DNA from: Polynucleobacter campilacus
GTDB taxonomy: Bacteria; Pseudomonadota; Gammaproteobacteria; Burkholderiales; Burkholderiaceae
Assembly (NCBI RefSeq): GCF_002206625.1
Contig: NZ_NGUP01000003.1
Coordinates: forward strand, 125,275 to 176,967
Reading direction: 5' to 3'
DNA length: 51,693 nucleotides
Both the position numbers and the translations under genes were made by a program. Shown piece after piece: positions 44,512 to 51,693 of this stretch (position 1 is its first letter; each line of letters begins with the position of its first letter). The notes under the pieces were generated by a model. It was not told where the DNA came from. It saw nothing but the letters and a program-made list of their open reading frames with translations, and ran no database searches.

Positions 44512-46427
44512 GCGACTTGTTTCTTTAATTTGATGCGATAGCGTCTGTCAGAGATCGCTAATACACCACCAAGAGCCATCAATAAGCAACCACCCCAAAT
44601 CCAATCTACAAAGGGCTTGTAGTACACGCGGACTGCCCAGGATTTATCTGGCAACTCCTCACCAAGAGAAACATAAATATCTCGCGTTAAGCCCACATCA
44701 ATAGCAGCTTCAGTCATTGGCATAGTAGATGAGAAATAATTGCGTTTCTCTGGGTACATTGTCGTCTGGATCTTGCCATTCTGATTGAGCAAGAAGGTTC
44801 CGCGCATTGCCTGGTAGTTTGGTCCCGGGACGATATTCACGCCTTGAAACTGAATTTGATAGCCGCCCACTGCAACAGTGTCACCAGCGGACATACGCAC
44901 ATCTTTTTCTTCTTGATAAGCGCCAACCATAGTAACGCCAATCACAAATACAGCGATGCCAATATGGGCTAATTGCATACCAATAAATGAGCGCGTTGGC
45001 TTGCCTACTTTTGCCTGACGGATCCACTGTAAGCAACCGGAAGCAATGACCCAAAAAGCCAATAAGAATCCAAGGCCAGCTAACCAAGTGAACTCACCCA
45101 TCATCAATGGAATGCCGATACCAGCAAGCACTGCAACCAAGCCTGCAAGCCATAAGCGCTTGATCACGTTAAACAGGTCAGAGCTTTTCCAGTTAGTCCA
45201 AGGGCCAATTCCCATCAATACCAATAAAGGCGCCATCAGGGGCACAAAGACACTATTAAAGTATGGCGGGCCGACAGAGATTTTTCCTAAATGAAGAGCA
45301 TCAATCAATAAGGGATATAAAGTCCCAAGCAATACTGAGCCAGCAGAAACAACTAAGAAGACATTGCCCAAGAGAATAAATGTCTCTCTTGAGCTCAAGC
45401 TAAATTTACCGCCAAGGGAACTCTTAGGCGCACGCCATGCATAGAGAACTAAAGAAGATCCCACTACGAGAACCAAAAAGATCAAGATAAATACACCGCG
45501 CCTAGGGTCAGTAGCAAAGGCATGCACTGATGTGAGAACACCTGAGCGTACTAAGAAAGTTCCCAGCAGAGATAAAGAAAAGGCGGTAATTGCTAGCAAC
45601 ACCGTCCAACTTTTAAAGCCACCGCGCTTCTCTGTAACTGCCAATGAATGCAATAGCGCAGTACCAACTAACCAAGGTATAAACGATGCATTCTCAACAG
45701 GATCCCAGAACCACCAACCGCCCCAACCCAGTTCGTAGTAAGCCCACCAAGAGCCTAGTGCAATTCCGAGCGTTAGAAATACCCACGCAGCTGTTGTCCA
45801 GGGACGCGACCAACGCGCCCATGCAGCATCCAATCTTCCAGACAATAAAGAAGCAATTGCAAAAGCAAAGGCTACTGAGAAACCAACATAACCCATATAC
45901 AACATAGGCGGATGAAACACTAGACCAGGATCTTGCAATAGTGGATTTAAAGAACGGCCATCTTGCGCAGCAGGCAGCAAGCGTTCAAATGGATTAGAAG
46001 TTGTGATCACAAAAAGTAGGAGCCCACTCATCACCAAGCCCAAAACGCCAATCACTCTAGCAACCATAAACTCATCTAAAGCTTTAGAAAGCTGGGCAAC
46101 CAAAATAGTCCAAGTACTTAGTAAGAAAACCCATAAGAGCAATGAACCCTCATGCCCACCCCATACAGCACCCAAGCGATACATAACAGGCATCTGAGAA
46201 TTAGAATGTTCAGCGACATACAGCACAGAGAAGTCATTGATATAAAAACTCCAGGCCAAAATTACAAAGGCAGTGGCAAGTAATAGGAAAACTGTTTGAG
46301 CGGCTGGCCTTGCGAGGATTAACCACTCGCGACGGCCTTGATGCGCCCCTACTAATGGAAGCACACCCTGAATCAGGGCAATACAAAGCGCCAAGATTAA
46401 TGCGTAATGTGCAAATTCAGGAATCAT
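44508..46427 (-). CDS. ccmF: Heme lyase CcmF
   Basis: CcmF, with CcmH and CcmI, attaches heme to apocytochrome c in the periplasm. The 639-residue polytopic protein has about 15 membrane segments and the tryptophan-rich WWD domain [20 protein letters not shown]. Conserved histidines flank it ([38 protein letters not shown]). It overlaps ccmE and ccmG by four bases. Confidence 0.97.
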   Translation of the reverse strand: MIPEFAHYALILALCIALIQGVLPLVGAHQGRREWLILARPAAQTVFLLLATAFVILAWSFYINDFSVLYVAEHSNSQMPVMYRLGAVWGGHEGSLLLWVFLLSTWTILVAQLSKALDEFMVARVIGVLGLVMSGLLLFVITTSNPFERLLPAAQDGRSLNPLLQDPGLVFHPPMLYMGYVGFSVAFAFAIASLLSGRLDAAWARWSRPWTTAAWVFLTLGIALGSWWAYYELGWGGWWFWDPVENASFIPWLVGTALLHSLAVTEKRGGFKSWTVLLAITAFSLSLLGTFLVRSGVLTSVHAFATDPRRGVFILIFLVLVVGSSLVLYAWRAPKSSLGGKFSLSSRETFILLGNVFLVVSAGSVLLGTLYPLLIDALHLGKISVGPPYFNSVFVPLMAPLLVLMGIGPWTNWKSSDLFNVIKRLWLAGLVAVLAGIGIPLMMGEFTWLAGLGFLLAFWVIASGCLQWIRQAKVGKPTRSFIGMQLAHIGIAVFVIGVTMVGAYQEEKDVRMSAGDTVAVGGYQIQFQGVNIVPGPNYQAMRGTFLLNQNGKIQTTMYPEKRNYFSSTMPMTEAAIDVGLTRDIYVSLGEELPDKSWAVRVYYKPFVDWIWGGCLLMALGGVLAISDRRYRIKLKKQVA

Positions 46428-46858
46428 TTATTGCTTCCATTTTTCTGGGCTTGATCTAAGGCATGTTTAGCCTCTGGTGGCATATAGTTTTCATCATGCT
46501 TAGCAAGCACTTCACTAGCAATGAATTCTCCATTAGCATTCATGCGACCTTGAATTACGGCGCCCTTACCTTCTTTAAATAAATCTGGAAGAATGCCTGT
46601 ATACGCAACGGGAATATCTTTCACAAGATCAGTAATAACAAAATGTACCGTTAAGCCATCACGCTTTACAGATTCATCTTTCACCATACCGCCAATCCGA
46701 AAAGCTTGGTCCTTCGGCGCCTTACCCGCTGCCACTTCACTAGGAGTAACAAACAAAGCAATATTGCTATTAAGCGCATTCAGAATTAATGATGCAGCAA
46801 CCCCAATCACCACTAGAGCAGCAATAATGATCAATGCGCGTTTATATCTGGATTTCAC
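46424..46858 (-). CDS. ccmE: Heme chaperone CcmE
   Basis: CcmE binds heme covalently in the periplasm and hands it to CcmF. The 144-residue protein has an N-terminal anchor ([20 protein letters not shown]), the OB-fold core ([20 protein letters not shown]), and the heme-binding His in [14 protein letters not shown], followed by the conserved Tyr. It overlaps ccmF and ccmD by four bases. Confidence 0.96.
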   Translation of the reverse strand: MKSRYKRALIIIAALVVIGVAASLILNALNSNIALFVTPSEVAAGKAPKDQAFRIGGMVKDESVKRDGLTVHFVITDLVKDIPVAYTGILPDLFKEGKGAVIQGRMNANGEFIASEVLAKHDENYMPPEAKHALDQAQKNGSNK

Positions 46859-47043
46859 TGACTACTTTCTCTATCAAACTGCTCGGCGAGTTGCTCTTGC
46901 TTGAGTCTGCGCACAATTGCCTTAAAGCGAGCACGCACTACTAGAGGCTCAAGCAATAAAACCAACGCGCAAACACCAAAGCTACCCCATACATAGAGCG
47001 CGTAGCCACCCATTGCAAAGAATTCTGCTGGACTATTCCACAT
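46855..47043 (-). CDS. ccmD: Heme exporter protein CcmD
   Basis: CcmD is a small single-helix membrane protein that helps release holo-CcmE from the CcmABCD complex. The 62-residue protein has the typical [20 protein letters not shown] helix and a charged, coiled C-terminus ([17 protein letters not shown]). It overlaps ccmC by one base and ccmE by four. Confidence 0.92.
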   Translation of the reverse strand: MWNSPAEFFAMGGYALYVWGSFGVCALVLLLEPLVVRARFKAIVRRLKQEQLAEQFDRESSQ

Positions 47044-47819
47044 TAGTTCTTAACCTCGCTCAATTGTCTCACCCAATCGGTATGGGCTTCACGCTCCAGA
47101 ATGATGGCTCTTACTCGCATCAAACCCACTGCAATCGAGTACATCCAGAAGCACAGGGCCATTAGCAGCATCCCCCAGAGCATGGTCTGTACCATCGCAG
47201 GTGCTTTTGTCAAAGAAACAGAAGCGCCTTGGTGCAAGGTATTCCACCATTTCACCGAGAAATAAATGATAGGTACGTTCACTACTCCTACCAGAGCCAA
47301 AATGGCTCCTGCTTTATCTGCACGACGCCGATTATCAATCGATGCCTGCAAGGCCATAAAGCCCAAGTAAAGAAAGAGCAAAATTAATTCGGAAGTGAGA
47401 CGCGCATCCCAAACCCACCAAGTACCCCACATGGGTTTACCCCAAAGCGCTCCAGTCCACAAAGATAGAAATGCCATCCATGCACCTACCGGAGCCAAGG
47501 CTTGAGCCATCATCGCGGACAAGCGGGTATTAAAAATCAAGCTGAGCCCAGCCCATGCCGCCATCACAAGATAGATAAACATCGACATCCATGAGGCTGG
47601 CACATGAATAAAAATAATGCGATAACCCTGGCCCTGAACTGCATCTACTGGGGCAACAAAAAAACTAATCCATAGGCCAGCCAAACCAAATCCAGCGGCA
47701 AGCGTCCAGAAAATAGGAATCAGTTTTCCGGCAACCGGATAAAAGGTGCTCGGGCTTGATAACTTAAACCAGTTGATCAAGCGGCTATTCGAAAAAGAGG
47801 GTTTATTTACCTGATTCAT
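47043..47819 (-). CDS. ccmC: Heme exporter/handling protein CcmC
   Basis: CcmC loads heme onto CcmE. The 258-residue protein has six membrane helices and the WWD domain WGTWWVWDARLTSELILLFL, flanked by conserved histidines in RIIFIHVPASWMSMFIYL and WWNTLHQGASVSL. It overlaps ccmB by four bases. Confidence 0.96.
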   Translation of the reverse strand: MNQVNKPSFSNSRLINWFKLSSPSTFYPVAGKLIPIFWTLAAGFGLAGLWISFFVAPVDAVQGQGYRIIFIHVPASWMSMFIYLVMAAWAGLSLIFNTRLSAMMAQALAPVGAWMAFLSLWTGALWGKPMWGTWWVWDARLTSELILLFLYLGFMALQASIDNRRRADKAGAILALVGVVNVPIIYFSVKWWNTLHQGASVSLTKAPAMVQTMLWGMLLMALCFWMYSIAVGLMRVRAIILEREAHTDWVRQLSEVKN

Positions 47820-48481
47820 TCAATCGCAATCTTCACAGCAGCAGCACTTACCCAAGGTACAAATGCTAAAGCCAAAATCAATAGGGCACCCAGCAAAGAA
47901 AAGTGGCCAGAAGTATCTAAGCCAACACTATTTGCATATACAGCGCCCGCACCAAAAATTAATACCGGGATATACAAAGGCAAAATCAATAAACTCATTA
48001 ATACGCTACCGCCCCGTACACCAAGAGTTAAAGCTGCACCAATAGAACCTAGCAAGGATAGCACTGGAGTGCCCAGCAGGAGAGTAGCCACCAATACCGA
48101 TAAAGAACCAGCATCTAAATCAAACTGAATACCAATTACGGGCGCTAGTAACACTAGAGGTAGACCGCAAACGATCCAGTGCGCAATGATTTTTCCCATC
48201 ACTAACAAAACCATGGATTGTGGCGATAAAGACAACTGCTCTAAAGCTCCATCCTGATAATCTGCTGCAAACATACGATGCAACCCCAATAAGGTAGAAA
48301 GTAAGGCAGCGACCCAAATAACACCGGGGGCAATTTTTCTCAATAAGGCGGTATCAGCACCAATGCCAAGCGGAAATAGGCTGGTCACCACTACGAAGAA
48401 AAATAATGCAGTGAGAACTTCGCTCTTGCGGCGCATGACTAAGAGCAAGTCTCGGTGGATGACGGCAAGTAAGGCTCTCAT
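47816..48481 (-). CDS. ccmB: Heme exporter membrane protein CcmB
   Basis: CcmB is the ABC permease subunit of the CcmABC complex that releases holo-CcmE. The 221-residue protein has six hydrophobic segments. It shows the N-terminal IHRDLLLVMRRKSEVLTALF and the GVIWVAALLSTLLGLHRMFA and DGALEQLSLSP motifs. It overlaps ccmA and ccmC by four bases. Confidence 0.95.
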   Translation of the reverse strand: MRALLAVIHRDLLLVMRRKSEVLTALFFFVVVTSLFPLGIGADTALLRKIAPGVIWVAALLSTLLGLHRMFAADYQDGALEQLSLSPQSMVLLVMGKIIAHWIVCGLPLVLLAPVIGIQFDLDAGSLSVLVATLLLGTPVLSLLGSIGAALTLGVRGGSVLMSLLILPLYIPVLIFGAGAVYANSVGLDTSGHFSLLGALLILALAFVPWVSAAAVKIAIE

Positions 48482-49125
48482 AACTCTAGCACCTGCACAT
48501 TGGGAATCTTGACCTCTTGATGACTGGTGAACACTACAAGACCGCCAGCAGAAAGATGTTCAATCATTAAATTCTGTAACTCATGAACTGCTTGTATATC
48601 AAGGGCATTAAAGGGTTCATCTAAAATCCACAGCTTGGCCTGACGCGTCAACATACGCGCCATTAATACTCGTCGCTTTTGCCCTGCAGACAAACAATTG
48701 ACGGGTAAATTTTCACGGCCGCGCAAACCAAAACGCCATAAAGCGGCTAAGAATTTTTCTTGCGAAAGATCAATATCATCGAGCGCCGCATACATCTGTA
48801 TATTTTCTAAAGCAGTGAGATCCTCTTTTAAGGCATCTCGATGTCCTAAAAATAAGAGCTCGCGATGATAGGTAATCGGATCAAGCGCAATAGATTGATT
48901 ACACCAAAGCACCTCACCAGATTCAGGTTTTGATAAGCCTGTTAAGAGGCGCAGGAGGCTAGTTTTACCAACCCCATTCTCACCACGCACATGCAAACAG
49001 TTTCCAGTACTAATACGCAAATTGAGACCAGAAAATAGCTTTCTTTCACCGCGGACACAGCAAAGTCCATGGGCTTCAAGCACCAAGGCAGGGTTAGTAG
49101 AGGTCGCGGAAATATAAGCTGTCAT
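48478..49125 (-). CDS. ccmA: Cytochrome c biogenesis ATP-binding protein CcmA
   Basis: CcmA is the ABC ATPase that powers release of holo-CcmE from CcmC. The 215-residue protein has Walker A VRGENGVGKTSLLRLLTG, signature LSAGQKRRVLMARML and Walker B KLWILDEPFNALDIQAVHEL. It is the first gene of the nine-gene ccm run; its promoter should be in 49126-49287, next to the tail of a lost binding-protein gene. Confidence 0.95.
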   Translation of the reverse strand: MTAYISATSTNPALVLEAHGLCCVRGERKLFSGLNLRISTGNCLHVRGENGVGKTSLLRLLTGLSKPESGEVLWCNQSIALDPITYHRELLFLGHRDALKEDLTALENIQMYAALDDIDLSQEKFLAALWRFGLRGRENLPVNCLSAGQKRRVLMARMLTRQAKLWILDEPFNALDIQAVHELQNLMIEHLSAGGLVVFTSHQEVKIPNVQVLEL

Positions 49126-49287
49126 TTGAGGCTGTGGCTTGAATCAAACCACCGCATGCATTGTCCAAGAGCCCATCAGGGCTGTCAAACAAGCAGAAAT
49201 GGATTTTTGGGAATAATCCCTTTTAATTCAGATGCTTAGAAGATTATAAGCGGAGTTAATGGAAGCTGCTTCCCTTAAATTGAGGGG

Positions 49288-49396
49288 TTATTCTGGTTTA
49301 ATGCCAGCACTTTTAATCATCTTGCCCCAGCGCGCTGATTCTTTCTTCCGAAAGACCCCAAAAGTCTCAGGGCTTATGGGAGGAAATTTTGAATTT
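49288..49396 (-). pseudogene. C-terminal remnant of a Bug-family substrate-binding protein
   Basis: On the minus strand the DNA reads KFPPISPETFGVFRKKESA and RWGKMIKSAGIKPE before a TAA at 49288-49290. This is the characteristic end of tripartite tricarboxylate binding proteins (compare KWAKAIKEAGIEPE at 39,170). A stop codon lies just upstream in the frame, so about 33 codons remain. Nothing else is seen in 49126-49467 apart from the terminator. Confidence 0.7.
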
Positions 49397-49424
49397 CATT
49401 CGCTTTCTAGCGCTAACTATAAAA

Positions 49425-49446
49425 AAGCCCCGCAAAAGCGGGGCTT
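49425..49446 (-). terminator. Rho-independent terminator of the quinone oxidoreductase gene
   Basis: AAGCCCCGC (49425-49433) pairs with GCGGGGCTT (49438-49446) around AAAA. Read on the minus strand, the stem is followed by TTTTATAG and lies just after the stop at 49468, so it ends the qor-like transcript. Confidence 0.88.
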
Positions 49447-49467
49447 AGGTTGTTAACTTGATACGGA

Positions 49468-50448
49468 TTAAGGAATCATGACAATAGCGCCAGAGATCTT
49501 CCTGCCTTCAGCTGCACGATGAGCATCAGCAGCTTGTTCCAGCGGAAACTTAGCGCCAATTTGTACCTTAACGTAACCCTTGGCAATTGCATCAAATACA
49601 GCCTTTGCATTTTCTTGTAGCAATGCATGCGTAGCGTTATGAGGAAATACAGATGGTCTAGTTAAAAACAGACAGCCCTTCTTATTCAAAATCTCTGGCT
49701 GAATTTCAGGAGCGGGTCCCGAGGCAGCACCAAATAAAGCTAAGGTTCCAAAAGGAGCAACGCAGTCTAATGAGCCCATGAAGGTCGTTTTAGCAACAGA
49801 GTCGTAAACCACATTCGCTTTTTTACCACCAGTAGCCTTTAAGAATTCTTCAACCCAATTTGGCTGCGAGTAATCGACTACTGCATCACATCCTGCCGCT
49901 TTAGCTACAGCCACTTTAGCTTGTGAACCAACGCTGCCGACGACAAAAGCGCCGAGTGCTTTGGCCCAACCAGCCAAAATTTGACCGACGCCACCAGCAG
50001 CGGCGTGCACCAAAACAATATCGCCCGCTTTTACTTTGTAGGTTTTTTGAATCAGGTACTGGGCAGTCATTGCCTTAAAGAAGACAGCTGCTGCCACTTC
50101 ATCAGAAACATTGCCTGGTACTGGCACCAGCTTATCAGCAGCAACGTTACGGGCACTTGCATACGCGCCGATACCGGCATTCATATACATCACACGATCT
50201 CCTACTTTAAGCCCTGCCACCCCCTCACCTAAGGCCTCAACTACGCCTACAGCCTCATGGCCAAGGCCTGTAGGCAAATCAAGCGGGTAATAACCTGAGC
50301 GCTGATAAATATCAATGAAATTGAAACCAATGGCGGTCTGACGAATCTGAACTTCGCCTTTGCCTGGAGAAGGCAATTCTTTATCAATTACCTGAATTAC
50401 CTCAGCACCACCTAATTCGGAAAGACTTACTACTCGAGCTTTTGTCAC
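49468..50448 (-). CDS. qor: NADPH:quinone oxidoreductase (zeta-crystallin-like MDR family)
   Basis: The family reduces quinones with NADPH. The 326-residue protein lacks the catalytic and structural zinc ligands of alcohol dehydrogenases, as expected for quinone reductases. It shows IRQTAIGFNFIDIYQRSGYY, GLGHEAVGVVEALGEGVAGL and the nucleotide loop VHAAAGGVGQILAGWAKALG. The stop is 21 bp from a terminator. Confidence 0.93.
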   Translation of the reverse strand: MTKARVVSLSELGGAEVIQVIDKELPSPGKGEVQIRQTAIGFNFIDIYQRSGYYPLDLPTGLGHEAVGVVEALGEGVAGLKVGDRVMYMNAGIGAYASARNVAADKLVPVPGNVSDEVAAAVFFKAMTAQYLIQKTYKVKAGDIVLVHAAAGGVGQILAGWAKALGAFVVGSVGSQAKVAVAKAAGCDAVVDYSQPNWVEEFLKATGGKKANVVYDSVAKTTFMGSLDCVAPFGTLALFGAASGPAPEIQPEILNKKGCLFLTRPSVFPHNATHALLQENAKAVFDAIAKGYVKVQIGAKFPLEQAADAHRAAEGRKISGAIVMIP

Positions 50449-50482
50449 GTGTTACCTTATTAATTATTGTTAAATAGAAAAA

Positions 50483-50917
50483 TCATACTGTAAGAGCATC
50501 TTCCTCAATCACAGCCCAAGTACTATCGCCTAACTTCTTCACGGCCATTGAATAGTTCCAACCATCTGGAATACCGCAACTCCACTCTTTAGGGCCATTC
50601 TGAATAAGAACATTGACCGCATTTCTACTGTCGTAATAGAGGTGATAGATTTTTCCATGAATCGGATTAAAACCAAATTTCGCAGCATGGACCATCTCGG
50701 TAGCATCAAGCCTAGATTGCAGGGCCCGGGCTTGCTTCATCAAAACCTCTGCCTGCTCCATGATGCGCTCATACTCTAGCTTTGCATTTTGGCGCGCGAC
50801 ATTCACTGCCTTATCTTTTTCTTCAACTACCTTAATAGGCGCAAATACAGGAGCTCCAACCTCCATTGGATATTCAATCCCGGCATGTCTAGCTGGATCA
50901 GTATCTTCTATTCTCAT
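50483..50917 (-). CDS. DUF2452-like protein
   Basis: The 144-residue soluble protein resembles DUF2452: a helical, coiled-coil-like middle (YERIMEQAEVLMKQARALQS) followed by FGFNPIHGKIYHLYYDSRNA and a segment ending in the GPKEW/PDGW region. Function is unknown. No signal peptide is seen. It lies 26 bp from sodC and 35 bp from qor on the same strand, so the three may be cotranscribed. Confidence 0.65.
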   Translation of the reverse strand: MRIEDTDPARHAGIEYPMEVGAPVFAPIKVVEEKDKAVNVARQNAKLEYERIMEQAEVLMKQARALQSRLDATEMVHAAKFGFNPIHGKIYHLYYDSRNAVNVLIQNGPKEWSCGIPDGWNYSMAVKKLGDSTWAVIEEDALTV

Positions 50918-50943
50918 TAAAACCCCTGCATCGCCTAAAGTGA

Positions 50944-51402
50944 TTACTTAATTAAGCCACACGCAATACGCGGCCCTGAATTACCAGCTGGCTGAGACTT
51001 ATAGTCATCAGGATCACGATGCACTACAACTGAGCGGCCCACAATTCCAGTGGGGCCTGTATTGACAGCAAAACCATGCATGGTTGCCGTGTAAGTAGCA
51101 TTGCCATTTGCATCTGACTTGATGTTCGGCATATCACCAGCATGATTCATGCCGCTATTAGGCATGCCATGGGCTTTGGTGTCCGGATTGAAGTGACCAG
51201 CAGCACTAGTGGCATCAGGTGCAGAGCAATCGCCTTTTTCATGAACATGAAAGCCTTGCTCCGCATTAGGCTTCAATCCAGAAAATTTTCCATTGACTAA
51301 AACATTGCTACCCTGCCAGGTAAAAGTCACTTCACCTTTTGTATTGGACCCAGATCTAGAATCTAAAGTCGCACTTGCTTTTTGACCTGTGCCCTGCTCC
51401 AT
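50944..51402 (-). CDS. sodC: Cu/Zn superoxide dismutase, separated from its lipoprotein signal by a frameshift
   Basis: The frame encodes an intact SodC domain: copper and zinc ligands in GFHVHEKGDC, AAGHFNPDTKAHGM, NHAGDMPN and SVVVHRDPDDY, and the disulfide Cys pair in GDC and RIACGLI. SodC removes superoxide in the periplasm. The same frame continues upstream without a start as AIGLSVAGLFTLVACQS, a lipobox signal, up to a stop. An ATG-initiated MNTKLKK with a good ribosome-binding site (51478) is one base out of frame, joined at about 51451-51464. So the gene originally began at 51478 or 51484. Translation from the internal ATG at 51402 would leave the enzyme in the cytoplasm. Confidence 0.88.
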   Translation of the reverse strand: MEQGTGQKASATLDSRSGSNTKGEVTFTWQGSNVLVNGKFSGLKPNAEQGFHVHEKGDCSAPDATSAAGHFNPDTKAHGMPNSGMNHAGDMPNIKSDANGNATYTATMHGFAVNTGPTGIVGRSVVVHRDPDDYKSQPAGNSGPRIACGLIK

Positions 51403-51573
51403 CGACTGGCATGCAACTAAGGTAAAAAGTCCTGCTACAGATAAACCAATTGCCTACCTTTTTTAATTTTGTATTCATATTCATCTCCATGGGTTTTAAA
51501 GTATTTTTTGGTACGCTACGAACGCCTGATATGTCACCTCAAGGAAAGTGTGACACAAATTTGGGGTATCTGC

Positions 51574-51693
51574 TCAACGTTTATAAAAGCTCAAGGTAAC
51601 CTCCCCGAGCTCTATGCCAAACTTGCTCATTTTGGCCTTATTGAGCATTACTTTAGGGGTGACGAGATACATCCAGTCGTTAAACTGCACGTG
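51574..51693 (-). CDS. DUF3833-like protein, C-terminal part (cut by the window edge)
   Basis: The frame is open from the window edge to a TGA at 51574-51576 and encodes 39 residues, including DWMYLVTPKVMLNKAKMSKF and GIELGEVTLSFYKR. This resembles the end of DUF3833 proteins, which are usually lipoproteins of unknown function (D-W-M-Y-L...N-x-A/T-x-M-x-K-F-G...G-E-V-T). The rest lies outside. The 96 bp between it and the sodC start hold no other gene. Confidence 0.6.
   Translation of the reverse strand, partial: HVQFNDWMYLVTPKVMLNKAKMSKFGIELGEVTLSFYKR

Noticed and set aside
49259..49456. 65-residue plus-strand frame next to ccmA
   Set aside because: The minus strand in the same place has a clear Bug-family C-terminus and a terminator stem, so the plus frame is a shadow.
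1..51693. CRISPR array or integron attC series
   Set aside because: The only regular repeats are the four tRNA-derived fragments, 1.7-3.8 kb apart. No short regularly spaced repeats, cas genes or integron integrase were seen.

Overview
The window looks like the chromosome of a freshwater betaproteobacterium of the Burkholderiaceae, most like Polynucleobacter. This rests on gene order recalled for that group (leuC-lipoprotein-leuD-leuB-asd-fimV-truA-trpF-trpB; sdhCDAB-sdhE-gltA opposite gntR and mdh; ccmABCDEFGHI), on DUF2863 and DUF934 proteins typical of Betaproteobacteria, and on a moderate, AT-leaning base composition. No database search was possible, so product names rest on motif and family recognition.

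Left part (about 1-9,350) is an accessory region. It opens with a complete IS3-family element (3-1272) that has a canonical -1 frameshift heptamer. Then come four direct repeats of the 3' half of a tRNA with a UCU anticodon loop (probably tRNA-Arg), at 1368, 5208, 6945 and 8650. Copies 1 and 2 are identical over 45 bp; copies 3 and 4 are progressively decayed. Between them lie a sulfite-reduction islet (cysI, DUF934, cobA, cbiX), a small orphan gene plus a secreted glycerophosphodiester phosphodiesterase, and a broken glutamate-synthase-like gene plus a ceramidase-like membrane protein. After the last copy comes a tautomerase that lacks the catalytic Pro-1. The sequence just upstream of the repeats alternates between two types. 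This fits successive integrations at one tRNA gene, with the intact tRNA predicted just left of the window. No integrase is visible.

Middle part (9,395-25,554) is core metabolism. A long minus-strand run makes tryptophan (trpB, trpF), modifies tRNA (truA), and encodes the FimV pole/pilus protein, aspartate-semialdehyde dehydrogenase and the leucine branch (leuB, leuD, leuC). Next to it is the TCA block: citrate synthase, SdhE and succinate dehydrogenase on the minus strand, then a GntR regulator divergent from malate dehydrogenase with a perfect palindrome between them. trpA, normally close to trpB, is absent; the accessory region begins exactly there.

Right part (25,579-51,693) mixes housekeeping genes (yaaA, aminotransferase, GST, hydroxybutyryl-CoA dehydrogenase, rarA, cyclophilin) with transport genes (SulP, MFS, two orphan tripartite-tricarboxylate-type binding proteins, a TAXI-type binding protein) and the complete nine-gene cytochrome c maturation operon ccmA-I, in which every gene overlaps the next by 1-4 bp. 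Several decay scars are visible: a pabB-like 5' fragment abutting an M23 peptidase 3' fragment (33,537-34,122), the tail of a lost Bug-type binding protein next to ccmA, and a frameshift that separates Cu/Zn superoxide dismutase from its lipoprotein signal. The right edge cuts a DUF3833-like gene.
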